DNA from: Aliihoeflea aestuarii
GTDB taxonomy: Bacteria; Pseudomonadota; Alphaproteobacteria; Rhizobiales; Rhizobiaceae
Length of the DNA stretch: 64,000 nt
Reading direction: 5' to 3'
NCBI RefSeq assembly: GCF_024105665.1
Contig: NZ_JAAAMK010000001.1
Coordinates: 1 to 64,000 of the forward strand
Both the position numbers and the translations under genes were made by a program. The notes beneath the pieces are model-generated. The model was given only the letters and a program-made list of their open reading frames with translations. It ran no database searches and was not told the DNA's origin. This document shows, piece by piece, positions 19,602-27,031 of the stretch (the first letter of the stretch is position 1; each line of letters begins with the position of its first letter).

Positions 19602-19955
19602 TTACTGCTGTTCGAAGGCGTCGACCTGATCGCACAGGCCGAGGGTCACCGTGCCATAGCTGCCGCGCTCTTCAAGCGCCCGATCACAAGCCTCGATGAT
19701 CGAAGCCCGGTCGCCATCGGTCATTCCGGTGAATGCGGTGTTGAATTCGTCACCCTCATACACGGTCATCGTATCCATGTCGGAATAGAGGGGCGTAAAA
19801 TCCGTGCCGCTTTCGAAGAAGGCGCGGTCCATGTCGTTCATCTCGGCCTGAACCGGATTGTCGGGCGTATCCGTAGGCGCCGACGTGTTCTGGGCGAATG
19901 CTGCGCCCGAAATGAGAAGCATGGCGGACGTCGCGGCGGCAAGATGGAATTTCAT
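19602..19955 (-). CDS. Small secreted protein of unknown function
   Basis: A 117-residue protein with a clear signal peptide (KFHLAAATSAMLLISGAAFA, cleavage after AFA). The mature part is acidic, Asp/Thr-rich, with two Cys residues (IIEACDRALEE and LGLCDQVDAF) that could form a disulfide. No family recognised. The ATG at 19955 is preceded by GAGGAG, a strong ribosome site. It lies downstream of the porin gene on the same strand, but the porin terminator separates them. Confidence 0.75.
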   Translation of the reverse strand: MKFHLAAATSAMLLISGAAFAQNTSAPTDTPDNPVQAEMNDMDRAFFESGTDFTPLYSDMDTMTVYEGDEFNTAFTGMTDGDRASIIEACDRALEERGSYGTVTLGLCDQVDAFEQQ

Positions 19956-20064
19956 ATTCTGTTCTCCTCGGTATTTGGAAACAAGACGCTGTCTTGAGTA
20001 CCACCACAACGGCGGTTTGCCTTGCCGGTTCCACAAATTCGAAAAGCTTGCAGCCCTTTCCGCT

Positions 20065-20101
20065 CAAAAAAAAGACCCGCGGCAAAGCCGCGGGTCTCTT
20101 T
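20065..20101 (-). terminator. Rho-independent terminator of the porin gene
   Basis: On the minus strand AGACCCGCGG, a five-base loop and CCGCGGGTCT form a ten-pair stem (20073-20097) followed by a run of T. It starts 26 bases past the porin stop codon. Confidence 0.92.
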
Positions 20102-20123
20102 AGACTTGGTACTTTCGAGCTTC

Positions 20124-21341
20124 TTAGAAGAAACGCGAGAAGCGAACGAAGCCCGAGGTGGAGTCGCCACCTTCGATGCCGCTGCCGAGGAAGCCGGCGT
20201 CGACGTCCGTGTAGACAACTTCCGTACGAACGGCGAAGTCGCGGACCGGGGTCCAGACGACGTTGAGCTCAGCGGCCCAGGCGTCAGCACCCGACGAAAT
20301 GTCGGTGCCCGGAACGTAGATGTCGCTGATCCACTGACCGCCAACCGAAGCGCCGAAGGTCGGCGTGAACTGGTGGTAGTACGAACCGATGACCGACCAC
20401 TCACCGCCATTGCCGTTGTAGGCGTTGTCGCTGTCGGCATAGTAACCGATCAGGCGGAGCGAGGAGCCTTCGTAGGCCGGGATGTTGAACTGCGCGCCGA
20501 GAGCGGCGGTGTAGCCCGAGTCGTCAACCTGACCAGCGATGAACGAGTTGCTAGTCGCAACGGCATTACCCGTGAAGCCGCCGGTACGGTCGTAGTCGTA
20601 ACCGACCTGACCCCAGACGGAGCCCCAGCCCTGCGTGATGCCGACCTTGCCGACGACGTCCGGCACGTAGCCGTTGTTTTCGTAGGTACCACCACCAAAG
20701 GCGGCCGGAACAGCACCCGCAATGTTGGCGCGGTTGTCTTCGAGCGAAACCGTGGCGAAGAAGCCGTTGGAACCACCGAAGTTGTACTGCACCAGGTTGC
20801 GACGCTGGAAGCCGTAGTACAGGCCGCCATCCGAGTGCGAACCGAAGTTGGCAGCGCCTGCATTCGGCGTGAACGCCCAAGCCGAATCGTCACGACCCAT
20901 CTTCAGGCCGCCGAGCTCGAGGAAGGCCTTGTTGTTGCCGACGGTGCCGTTGCCAGCCTGCGTCGTGGTGTTGCCTTCCCAGCGAACGTAACCGCGGAGC
21001 GTGCCCCACTCGGTGTCCGAACGAGCGTCGAAGAAGATACGAGCGCGGGCCAGCTTGTTGTAGCCGCCTTCGATGAAGCCCTGGTAGTTGCCGTCGAGGA
21101 CCGAACCGGGAGCGAAAACGTCCGAATCGCTGGCGAAGCCGATCTGGTAACGGACTTCACCGCCGATGCGCAGGCAGGTCTCGGTGCCCGGGATGTAGAA
21201 GAAGCCGGCGCCGTAAACGTCGCAAACGCGAACGTATTCGACGGGCTCCGGCTCTGCGTAAACGATGGCGTCGGCTGCCTGGGCGCCCGATACGGCAACC
21301 AGTCCAGCGGCGGAGCCGAGAAGAAGGCTCTTGATGTTCAT
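20124..21341 (-). CDS. Outer-membrane porin, alphaproteobacterial type
   Basis: A 405-residue beta-barrel protein. A signal peptide ending SGAQA is followed by the conserved start VRVCDVYGAGFFYIPGTETC and LRIGGEVRYQ found in Omp2b/RopA-type porins. The rest is rich in Gly, Asn, Tyr and alternating beta strands, ending in Phe (GFVRFSRFF), the outer-membrane assembly signal. It forms a general diffusion channel. Codon use is strongly biased, consistent with high expression, and a strong terminator follows. Confidence 0.93.
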   Translation of the reverse strand: MNIKSLLLGSAAGLVAVSGAQAADAIVYAEPEPVEYVRVCDVYGAGFFYIPGTETCLRIGGEVRYQIGFASDSDVFAPGSVLDGNYQGFIEGGYNKLARARIFFDARSDTEWGTLRGYVRWEGNTTTQAGNGTVGNNKAFLELGGLKMGRDDSAWAFTPNAGAANFGSHSDGGLYYGFQRRNLVQYNFGGSNGFFATVSLEDNRANIAGAVPAAFGGGTYENNGYVPDVVGKVGITQGWGSVWGQVGYDYDRTGGFTGNAVATSNSFIAGQVDDSGYTAALGAQFNIPAYEGSSLRLIGYYADSDNAYNGNGGEWSVIGSYYHQFTPTFGASVGGQWISDIYVPGTDISSGADAWAAELNVVWTPVRDFAVRTEVVYTDVDAGFLGSGIEGGDSTSGFVRFSRFF

Positions 21342-21768
21342 TTCTGACCTCCAGTCAAAAGTTGTTAAGCGGGTCTGGGCTCTTTTTGCTGAAGGACAGC
21401 GTTTCCCTGCCCCATCCCCAATTCCGAAAAAGGAGGTTTGTGTCCGCCCTTTCTCGATGCTGACAATACGCAGGACGCATTCCCGATCAACCGCGTTTGC
21501 ATCTTAAACGCCCTTTGTGCCCTCGCAAGGGAAAGGCTTGTTGCAGAAAAGCCACGATTTGACCCCCGGCCTTTACGTTCTCTTAAGGGATGAGGCGACT
21601 TTGAGCCCGCAGCACGACAAGACCGGCGAGCCGCCGGGACGGAATCACGGGAATCGTCCGGACCTGCCCCGACGGATTCGCGAATCGTAAAGGCAACTCG
21701 ATTTTCGACGTTGGAATCGAATGTCCGTATTGATTGTGCGGCTCTTCTTCTTTATCGACCGGGTCACC
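21342..21768. other. Porin upstream region and tRNA leader, no gene seen
   Basis: 427 bases between the porin start and tRNA-Ser. Immediately upstream of the porin ATG the minus strand has GGAGGTCAG, a strong ribosome site, so the porin promoter and any osmotic control sites should lie in the first 250 bases. I cannot assign individual boxes. A minus-strand open frame covers 21583-21882 but runs antisense through the tRNA and is not a gene in this configuration. Confidence 0.5.
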
Positions 21769-21859
21769 GGAGAGGTGGCCGAGTGGTCGAAGGCGCTCCC
21801 CTGCTAAGGGAGTAGGGCTCAAAAGGCTCTCGTGGGTTCGAATCCCATCCTCTCCGCCA
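21769..21859 (+). tRNA. tRNA-Ser (GCT)
   Basis: Acceptor stem GGAGAGG pairs with CCTCTCC at 21849-21855, with discriminator G and an encoded CCA. The anticodon loop CTGCTAA gives anticodon GCT at 21803-21805, reading AGC/AGT. The long variable arm (AGTAGGGCTCAAAAGGCTCT) is typical of serine tRNAs, and GGTTCGAATCC is the T loop. Its 3' end is the attachment core of the adjoining integrated element and is intact, so the tRNA should be functional. Confidence 0.97.
21844..21859 (+). other. attL core of the integrated element
   Basis: The 16 bases CCCATCCTCTCCGCCA form the 3' end of tRNA-Ser and recur exactly at 32391-32406. Bases on either side differ, so the shared core is 16 bp. An int gene lies 20 bases inside it. 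Confidence 0.93.
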
Positions 21860-21878
21860 CCCTTATGACGAAGCGTTG

Positions 21879-23018
21879 TCATTTCAGCCTCTTGGATGCT
21901 TGTTTGTCCAACCTTTCGCCAAGGTTGGGAAAATTCTGTTCTCGATCCGATCTGTCGGGCATGCTTTTCACAGCCTCATCGGCAAGGCGTTGCTGATCGG
22001 CCGCGAGCGTATATCGCTCGACTTCCTTCAGGGTTTTGTGGCCTGTTATGGCCTGAATTCGCTTGGTGCTATTGCCGGCATCTGCCAAGCGCCGTGCTGC
22101 CGCTTTCCGTAGGCCATGCGCTGAGAGGCCTTTAAGACCCGCCGAATCACACTGCTCACGAAACCAGTTGCCGAAACCTGCTGGCGTGAACGGTGCGCCG
22201 AATTCGGTTATCAGGAACGTCATATTCGTGCGTGGAGCGTGCGCGAGGGCATCAAGCAGCGCGGCGTGCATTGTTATCTTTAGCGCCTGCCCAGTCTTGT
22301 TCTGCTGCACGGCGATCCGCGATCCATCCACATGCTGCCAGCCGAGCCGAACGACATCGCCGCGCCGTTGGCCGGTGTAGAGCATGAGAGCCATAGCTAG
22401 TCGCGCTCGTGAACCTATCGGGTGCCTTGCCTCGAAAGCCGCAATGTCTGCCTCGCTCCAGGTCGCAAAACCCTTTGCCTTCACGCGGAAGCCCTTGAGA
22501 CCGCGAGCGGCGTTGGTTGGGATAAGTTCGATATCGACCGCAAAATCGAGAACAAGCCTTAAGAGCCGTAGCAGATTGTTCGCAGCATGCGGCCGATCCG
22601 ACATTCCGCCGATGATGGCTTTGATGTGCTGCCGCTGAAGCAACTTCACTGGATCTTCGCCGTGCAGCCGCGCAAAACGGTCGAGAATGCCCCGGTAAGT
22701 CGCCTTTGTTGCTTCGGATAGTCCGAGGAATTCCGGTGACCGGTAGAATGAAAGGATGAGTGCCGCGACAGACCCCGGACGTGCGCGTTTCGCGCCAATT
22801 GCCGAAGTTGCCGCATCGAGGCCCTTGAGAGCCGATTCGTATGCCTGCCAGAAATCAGCCGTTTTTAGTAGCGCGGCGATTTCCCTCGCTTCGTCCGTGA
22901 GTATCCCACTGAGATAGGCAGAGAACAGCCCTTTCCGGAAACGCAACCGCGTCTTTCCGTGCCGATCGCGCGCGACGCTGACGTGAAGTGGAAGACCACC
23001 TCTATTTCTGCGAGGCAT
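21879..23018 (-). CDS. int: Tyrosine recombinase (integrase)
   Basis: A 379-residue site-specific recombinase. The N-terminal half binds arm and core sites. The catalytic half has the full tetrad: Arg in LYTGQRRGDVV, His-x-x-Arg in SAHGLRKAAARR, His in ITGHKTLKE and the Tyr nucleophile in VERYTLA. It should catalyse recombination between the 16-bp cores. Its stop overlaps an ATG at 21882 (ATGA), which in the excised circle begins a frame running across attP. Confidence 0.95.
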   Translation of the reverse strand: MPRRNRGGLPLHVSVARDRHGKTRLRFRKGLFSAYLSGILTDEAREIAALLKTADFWQAYESALKGLDAATSAIGAKRARPGSVAALILSFYRSPEFLGLSEATKATYRGILDRFARLHGEDPVKLLQRQHIKAIIGGMSDRPHAANNLLRLLRLVLDFAVDIELIPTNAARGLKGFRVKAKGFATWSEADIAAFEARHPIGSRARLAMALMLYTGQRRGDVVRLGWQHVDGSRIAVQQNKTGQALKITMHAALLDALAHAPRTNMTFLITEFGAPFTPAGFGNWFREQCDSAGLKGLSAHGLRKAAARRLADAGNSTKRIQAITGHKTLKEVERYTLAADQQRLADEAVKSMPDRSDREQNFPNLGERLDKQASKRLK

Positions 23019-23178
23019 CGGTTAACACCCGATCCCAGGGGTTTTGTTCTGCGGCTCGCCCCTGTCCGCCGTCTGCCGTGATGACGCGTACGCCGTCCTT
23101 CGTCGCAACGAATTCTGCTATCTTCAATCCAGCGTTTTGCGCAGCTCTAATCGCTCTCGTGATTTCAATTTGCTTCAC
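23002..23178 (-). CDS. Small protein upstream of int, possible excisionase-type factor
   Basis: 58 residues from a GTG at 23178, with GAG/GGTC just upstream. It starts KQIEITRAIRAAQNAGLKIA and continues EFVATKDGVRVITADGG. Its start overlaps the preceding gene's stop and its end overlaps the int start by 17 bases, so it is translated with int. Position and size suit a directionality factor, but I recognise no excisionase helix-turn-helix with confidence. A longer upstream start would only add sequence overlapping the neighbour. Confidence 0.65.
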   Translation of the reverse strand: MKQIEITRAIRAAQNAGLKIAEFVATKDGVRVITADGGQGRAAEQNPWDRVLTDASQK

Positions 23179-23839
23179 TGGAGACCTCACGACCATCGTT
23201 GTCCGTTGCAACCACCAGGCGTTCGATTTCAATCCCGGCTTCAAGTTCACTGTCCTCAGGGCAGTCCATAAGGATCTGGTGGCCGACAGCCACCAGCCGC
23301 TCCGCACCAATTACAAACCTGTTTCCTGCAGACCGGCTATCAATGTTCCGATAAAGATCTGCCGCGTCTGCTTGGTCGAGGTTCGCATGCGCATCATGGC
23401 TGCTGAATACAAAGCGCAAATTCAAAAGGCTGCGACGATCAAAATTCATCCACGCATATGAGCCGTCTTCTTGAAATTCGAAGCTCTTGATCGCGAACCC
23501 CGCACTCCCAAGCCCGCGGTTCATTGCCATGAGTAGAAAGGTGGCCAGCGAGCGGGCCTCGCCTTGAAACGCTTCCGACAGGCCAGGATGCAGTGGATGC
23601 CGCACGAGCTTGCAGTCGAACAACCGCCATGCAACGTCGGCTGCATCTGCCGGCCGGCGCGAAACCATGGCCAGGACGTGCAAGGCGGCCGCACCGATAT
23701 CCATGTGGGGCGCATGCACGCCTCGCGGACCGGTTGGTATTTTGAGCGCTTCGCGCAGAGTGCGCGTTCTTTGATCCATCTCCGTTTCGGGACGATTCGT
23801 CATTGAAGCTAAAGCACTCTGTAGCTCACGAGACCGCAT
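23165..23839 (-). CDS. Unknown phage-type protein, first gene after the operator array
   Basis: A 224-residue soluble protein without recognised domain. It begins RSRELQSALASMTNRPETEM and has a central segment GAAALHVLAMVSRRPADAADV. No signal peptide or membrane segment. Its stop overlaps the start of the 58-residue gene, so it belongs to the int operon. The three dyad sites at 23925-23984 lie 85-145 bases upstream of its start. Confidence 0.7.
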   Translation of the reverse strand: MRSRELQSALASMTNRPETEMDQRTRTLREALKIPTGPRGVHAPHMDIGAAALHVLAMVSRRPADAADVAWRLFDCKLVRHPLHPGLSEAFQGEARSLATFLLMAMNRGLGSAGFAIKSFEFQEDGSYAWMNFDRRSLLNLRFVFSSHDAHANLDQADAADLYRNIDSRSAGNRFVIGAERLVAVGHQILMDCPEDSELEAGIEIERLVVATDNDGREVSSEAN

Positions 23840-23924
23840 ATCACTGCCCTTTTGGTAACTTTTACGAATAGGTACTGACCTAATCCCAACTCGTCAATGG
23901 TATTTTTTACTGTAAGAAACGGGT

Positions 23925-23984
23925 GTGGAAATTCCCCACCGACACGCTGTGGAACTTCCGCACCGAGGACTGGGGAATTTCCCC
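23925..23984. promoter_or_regulatory. Array of three dyad operator-like sites
   Basis: Three related near-palindromes: GTGGAAATTCCCCAC (23925-23939), GTGGAACTTCCGCAC (23949-23963) and GGGGAATTTCCCC (23972-23984). Centres are 24 and 22 bases apart, about two helical turns, so bound dimers would lie on one face. They sit between the gene ending at 24004 and the start of the int operon at 23839. A regulator controlling int expression is the natural reading; which protein binds is not known. Confidence 0.7.
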
Positions 23985-24003
23985 AGTTGGACTGGTGGAT
24001 GAA

Positions 24004-24249
24004 TTAGCCACCGATCGCTGCCCCACGTAACAGCCCGGCATAATTTTCGTGGGAGAGCCTGCTGGCGCGGTCTGCGATGTCTCTCGTGGCCCACAAGAGC
24101 GATTCGACACGCTTGAGCTTCAAGGTGTCTTCGGTCGAAAGCGGATCGCGATCGACGCTAACGGCCAAGTCTACGGCCATGTCGACGAGATCATGGCAAT
24201 GCGTGATGTCCGCCAGAAGGTCATCTAAGGAGTAAGGGTTCTCCTTCAT
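24004..24249 (-). CDS. Small unknown helical protein
   Basis: 81 residues starting KENPYSLDDLLADITHCHDL. Predicted mostly helical, with no signal peptide and no domain recognised. The ATG at 24249 overlaps the previous gene's stop by four bases, and this coupling supports the start. Confidence 0.7.
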   Translation of the reverse strand: MKENPYSLDDLLADITHCHDLVDMAVDLAVSVDRDPLSTEDTLKLKRVESLLWATRDIADRASRLSHENYAGLLRGAAIGG

Positions 24250-24689
24250 GACGTGCTCCCATACGCGCCATCTTGCCAGTGGAAAACCTCGACCGGCTTG
24301 CCGTAGCGGATGCCGCCATCCAGTTTCTCTTCGCTCCAATAGCCCGCGCGAATGTGCCGCCAACCGATATCCATTCTGCCGTCCATGACGATCGTCCAAC
24401 GTCCGTTTTCGGCAATCTCCTCCATCGCCTGCATGGCCATCATCAAATGATGCTTGAGGCGATCGTGCGCGCCAAAGCGCGTCGCATAGGCCTCGTCCGT
24501 AGAAACCTCGACCAATCTTTCCTCTGCCGACGATGCGCGCACTGTTAGAAGTGTCATGGACGCTGCCAATGCCGATATCGCACCGCGCCTCGAAACCTTC
24601 GGTATGGAACTCAATTCCATAGTCGAAGGGATCGAATCCTTTTCAGGCAAAGCTTCGCCAACGGCGAATTCCATTGCGGATCGCATCAT
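24246..24689 (-). CDS. Unknown protein with internal twin-arginine-like segment
   Basis: 147 residues. ATG at 24689 has AGGAG six bases upstream. Residues about 33-56 read SRRGAISALAASMTLL, then a hydrophobic stretch ending RASSAEE, resembling a Tat signal preceded by a long n-region; an internal start at 24620 would make it more conventional. The C-terminal part (WTIVMDGRMDIGWRHIRAGY) is not recognised. It diverges from the XRE gene, with 79 bases between them for both promoters. Confidence 0.7.
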   Translation of the reverse strand: MMRSAMEFAVGEALPEKDSIPSTMELSSIPKVSRRGAISALAASMTLLTVRASSAEERLVEVSTDEAYATRFGAHDRLKHHLMMAMQAMEEIAENGRWTIVMDGRMDIGWRHIRAGYWSEEKLDGGIRYGKPVEVFHWQDGAYGSTS

Positions 24690-24768
24690 TTGCTCCTATT
24701 ATGTGGCGTATCAAGTGATTGCTGGCATATCACTAGATTGGTTAACGATCAATAGGAAATCATCTGAT

Positions 24769-25023
24769 ATGGCTCAGATCACTGGCGCGCAGATCCGGGC
24801 GGCTCGCGCATTGCTGCGGTGGCGAGCCGATGATTTGGCCTCTGAAGCAAACATTGGCGTGGCAACCGTTCGACGGGCCGAGCAGGAAGATGGCCCTGTA
24901 TCCATGACGTCTGCCAACGCAGCAGCGATCAAACGTGCACTCGAATCCTCAGGCGTCATTTTCATCAACGATGACGATCAAGGCCCCGGCGTTCGCCTCC
25001 GAAAGGATTCCGTGGCGGCGTAG
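24769..25023 (+). CDS. XRE-type helix-turn-helix regulator
   Basis: 84 residues. The helix-turn-helix is ITGAQIRAARALLRW, then LASEANIGVATVRRAEQ. The C-terminal half, including AAAIKRALESSGVIFINDDD, is a common short extension in phage and plasmid XRE proteins. It is the obvious candidate for the element's repressor and is transcribed divergently from the leftward genes. AGGAAA lies about twelve bases before the ATG. Confidence 0.88.
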   Translation: MAQITGAQIRAARALLRWRADDLASEANIGVATVRRAEQEDGPVSMTSANAAAIKRALESSGVIFINDDDQGPGVRLRKDSVAA

Positions 25024-25035
25024 AATTCAGAACGA

Positions 25036-25112
25036 ATTCTTGCCGGGAATACGATGTGGTCCCAAAAGACATTCCAGCGTGGAATGTTTGAAAAGCCATT
25101 CCGGCCGGGAAT
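25036..25112. promoter_or_regulatory. Second array of three dyad sites
   Basis: Three 15-base dyads of the form ATTCY-NGCN-KGGAAT: 25036-25050, 25071-25085 and 25098-25112. The second extends to ACATTCCAGCGTGGAATGT. They lie between the XRE gene and the Cas2-like gene, 150-225 bases upstream of the latter. They share TTCC/GGAA halves with the array at 23925-23984 but in the opposite arrangement around the centre. Confidence 0.65.
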
Positions 25113-25261
25113 AGCTGGCGTCCATACGCCATCCCTATATCCTGACTTCCGATAACCTCTATTTCCGGAACCCAGCCTCTGCCGGTGTCGCAAACTGATG
25201 GCAGAGCTTGTCTGCCGAGACACAAGATGTAAGGAATGGAGAATTATTTAGGGAGGTTTTA

Positions 25262-25546
25262 ATGGCTGTATATCTCGTGACTTGGGACTTGAACAAGCAA
25301 CAACAGAATTATACCCGAGCGCGTCAGATTTTAGTGGACCACCTCGAGACTTATCCGCATGTCAAGGATCCCGACTTAGATTCAGTTTGGTTCATCCAAT
25401 CAGCCTCCGATGCTAGTACGCTCGAGGCAGAAATTCGACGTAGGATGGGTGAGACCGACCGGTTGATAGTCACGCAATTGGTGACTGGTCAACATCAAGG
25501 GTGGCTTGCGAAGGACGTATGGGCTTGGATAGATGCCCGCGTTTGA
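25262..25546 (+). CDS. Cas2-fold-like (SinR-family-like) small protein
   Basis: 94 residues starting AVYLVTWDLNKQQQNYTRAR. The first strand ending in an Asp (VTWDLN), then a long helix, DSVWFIQSASDASTLEAEI, and DRLIVTQLVTGQHQGW, matches my memory of the ferredoxin-like Cas2/VapD-type small proteins annotated as SinR family. No CRISPR array or other cas gene is nearby, so it is not an adaptation protein. GGGAGG stands nine bases before the ATG. It forms a pair with the next gene. Base composition is less GC-rich than neighbours, hinting at separate acquisition. Confidence 0.65.
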   Translation: MAVYLVTWDLNKQQQNYTRARQILVDHLETYPHVKDPDLDSVWFIQSASDASTLEAEIRRRMGETDRLIVTQLVTGQHQGWLAKDVWAWIDARV

Positions 25547-25562
25547 TGGTGCGAGGCGACAA

Positions 25563-25973
25563 ATGGAACTCAAAGATTTTGTTTCTCAAAGCATTCGCGA
25601 GATAATTGCGGGCATCGTTGAAGCCCAATCCGCTGATCAAGGCGATCTGGTCAACGCAAATTCGCTATCGGCAGCGTCAGGCGGGAATCTTTTCAACGCA
25701 GGCACTCACGGAGTTTTCACGCGCATCGATTTTGACGTGGCCGTAACCGCCGAAGTTTCTGGCTCGGCAGGCGCGGGCTTAAAGGTGTTTGGGTTGGGAG
25801 CAGAGGCAGCTGCTGACCGAAAGCATACTGGCGCTAATCGCCTCACTTTCAGCGTGCCGGTTCGACTTCCGGATGGGGACGCTACCAAAGGCGAGGAAGT
25901 GAAACGCAGGTCGGCGGAACGTCGTGCCCAGCTATTGCGAGACAGCGCCCCCACGCCGATTGGTTTAAGATAA
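25563..25973 (+). CDS. Trypco2-like beta-sandwich protein
   Basis: 136 residues. An N-terminal helix (ELKDFVSQSIREIIAGIVEA) is followed by alternating strands (IDFDVAVTAEVSGSAGAGLK, then FGLGAEAAADRKH and NRLTFSVPVRLP). This helix-plus-sandwich pattern matches the trypsin-co-occurring domain 2 proteins linked by others to bacterial conflict systems; the assignment is from memory. ATG at 25563 is used; an ATG at 25533 would overlap the Cas2-like gene by 14 bases. Confidence 0.6.
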   Translation: MELKDFVSQSIREIIAGIVEAQSADQGDLVNANSLSAASGGNLFNAGTHGVFTRIDFDVAVTAEVSGSAGAGLKVFGLGAEAAADRKHTGANRLTFSVPVRLPDGDATKGEEVKRRSAERRAQLLRDSAPTPIGLR

Positions 25974-26249
25974 TCCCATCCAGAACTTGGCCGCACGGTT
26001 GACGACGGTCATGGCAGCATTCTGCCATGCATCCGCGTCAGAAGCTGTCACACCCCGCGACAGCATTTCGGCGCGCGCTTCGGACAGCGAAGCCATGGCA
26101 TCCGCCAGGAAGGTTGGCACGGCGACCTTGCAACCGGCAGGGCAGCGTCGGCGCATTTGCTCGGCGAGCGTGTATCCGCACGCCGAGCCGATTTGGATGA
26201 ACTCGTCGCGGTTCTTCGCTTCACCCCATTCGAGATCTGTCTCAATCAT
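25965..26249 (-). CDS. Small unknown phage-type protein, end of tail operon
   Basis: 94 residues starting IETDLEWGEAKNRDEFIQIG, with two Cys in MRRRCPAGCKV. No domain recognised. Its ATG overlaps the preceding stop by four bases. Its 3' end overlaps the convergent Trypco2-like gene by nine bases. Confidence 0.7.
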   Translation of the reverse strand: MIETDLEWGEAKNRDEFIQIGSACGYTLAEQMRRRCPAGCKVAVPTFLADAMASLSEARAEMLSRGVTASDADAWQNAAMTVVNRAAKFWMGLS

Positions 26250-27031
26250 GCGACGCGCTTTCGACCCTGCGCTTTCATCGCGCGGCGCTGCTGCCGGCTC
26301 ATGCCGTCGATGGCAGGCGGCATCATCGGAATGACCTTCGCGATCGGCCGATCTTTCGTCGGATCGATCAGCTCGCCAACCGCGTCATTCCAACGGTGAA
26401 TGGTTTCGACCTTGACGCCCTTCGCGGTGACAGTTGTCATGTCCACATGCCCGCCGGTAGAGCTGAACAGCCCTTCGAAATATGGCGACGGCTTCGGGTT
26501 CTTCCGAGCGAACTGCATCATCGAAAGGCCAGCATCCCGAATCCACTCGTGAAAAACATCACCATCGCGAACCGGCCGAACGCCCATGTCATCCAGCGTC
26601 AGCCCCTCGTCGCAGTTCAAGCCGGTAAAAAAGTCCGGCTGGTGATGGATCTTGTCACTTGGCCAGCGGTCACTGCCTGGGATCTGGAAAAACACGTTTC
26701 GAACGCCATGCGTTTCCGACAGTCCGGCGATGAAAACTTGCGTGTGGAACAGCGTCCCAGCGTCGTCGATGCTCGCCATCAGTTCCGGCAACTCGGATTC
26801 GAACATCGACGTGGCTTTGTCGAAGCCATCGGCCTCGATGCGTTCGAGCAGCCCTTCAACGAGGATCTTGCCAAGGCCCGCGTTACCGCGAGACGCGATC
26901 GCGAGTGGCACCTTGTTCGATACGGTCACCTTCCGCTTTATTCTCGTCAGCCGGCCGGTTACATCGTAGGCGGCACCGTCCGTAAAGATAAACGATGCTT
27001 TCGGAGCCTCATAGGCGACGATGGCGCTCAT
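26246..27031 (-). CDS. Phage protein with Ntn-hydrolase-like (proteasome-like) fold, putative
   Basis: 261 residues starting SAIVAYEAPKASFIFTDGAA. The opening strands, with TDGAAYDVTG, KRKVTVSNKVPLAIASRGN and a following helix, resemble the start of proteasome-beta/Ntn hydrolases, which monitor surface-exposed peptides. The C terminus is basic (SRQQRRAMKAQGRKR). It sits directly after the tape-measure gene with an ATGA overlap, so a tail-assembly or tail-tip role is possible. The fold call is tentative. Confidence 0.55.
   Translation of the reverse strand: MSAIVAYEAPKASFIFTDGAAYDVTGRLTRIKRKVTVSNKVPLAIASRGNAGLGKILVEGLLERIEADGFDKATSMFESELPELMASIDDAGTLFHTQVFIAGLSETHGVRNVFFQIPGSDRWPSDKIHHQPDFFTGLNCDEGLTLDDMGVRPVRDGDVFHEWIRDAGLSMMQFARKNPKPSPYFEGLFSSTGGHVDMTTVTAKGVKVETIHRWNDAVGELIDPTKDRPIAKVIPMMPPAIDGMSRQQRRAMKAQGRKRVA

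Noticed and set aside
21583-21882. 99-codon minus-strand frame running through tRNA-Ser
   Set aside because: Antisense to the tRNA. Its first codons are real only as the 5' end of the frame that crosses attP in the excised circle, so it is reported there and not as a gene.
24965-25225. Minus-strand frame across the second operator array
   Set aside because: It overlaps the XRE gene end and the dyad array and has no family resemblance.
25262-25546. Genuine CRISPR adaptation protein Cas2
   Set aside because: No cas1, no array and phage-element context. The similarity is to the fold only.
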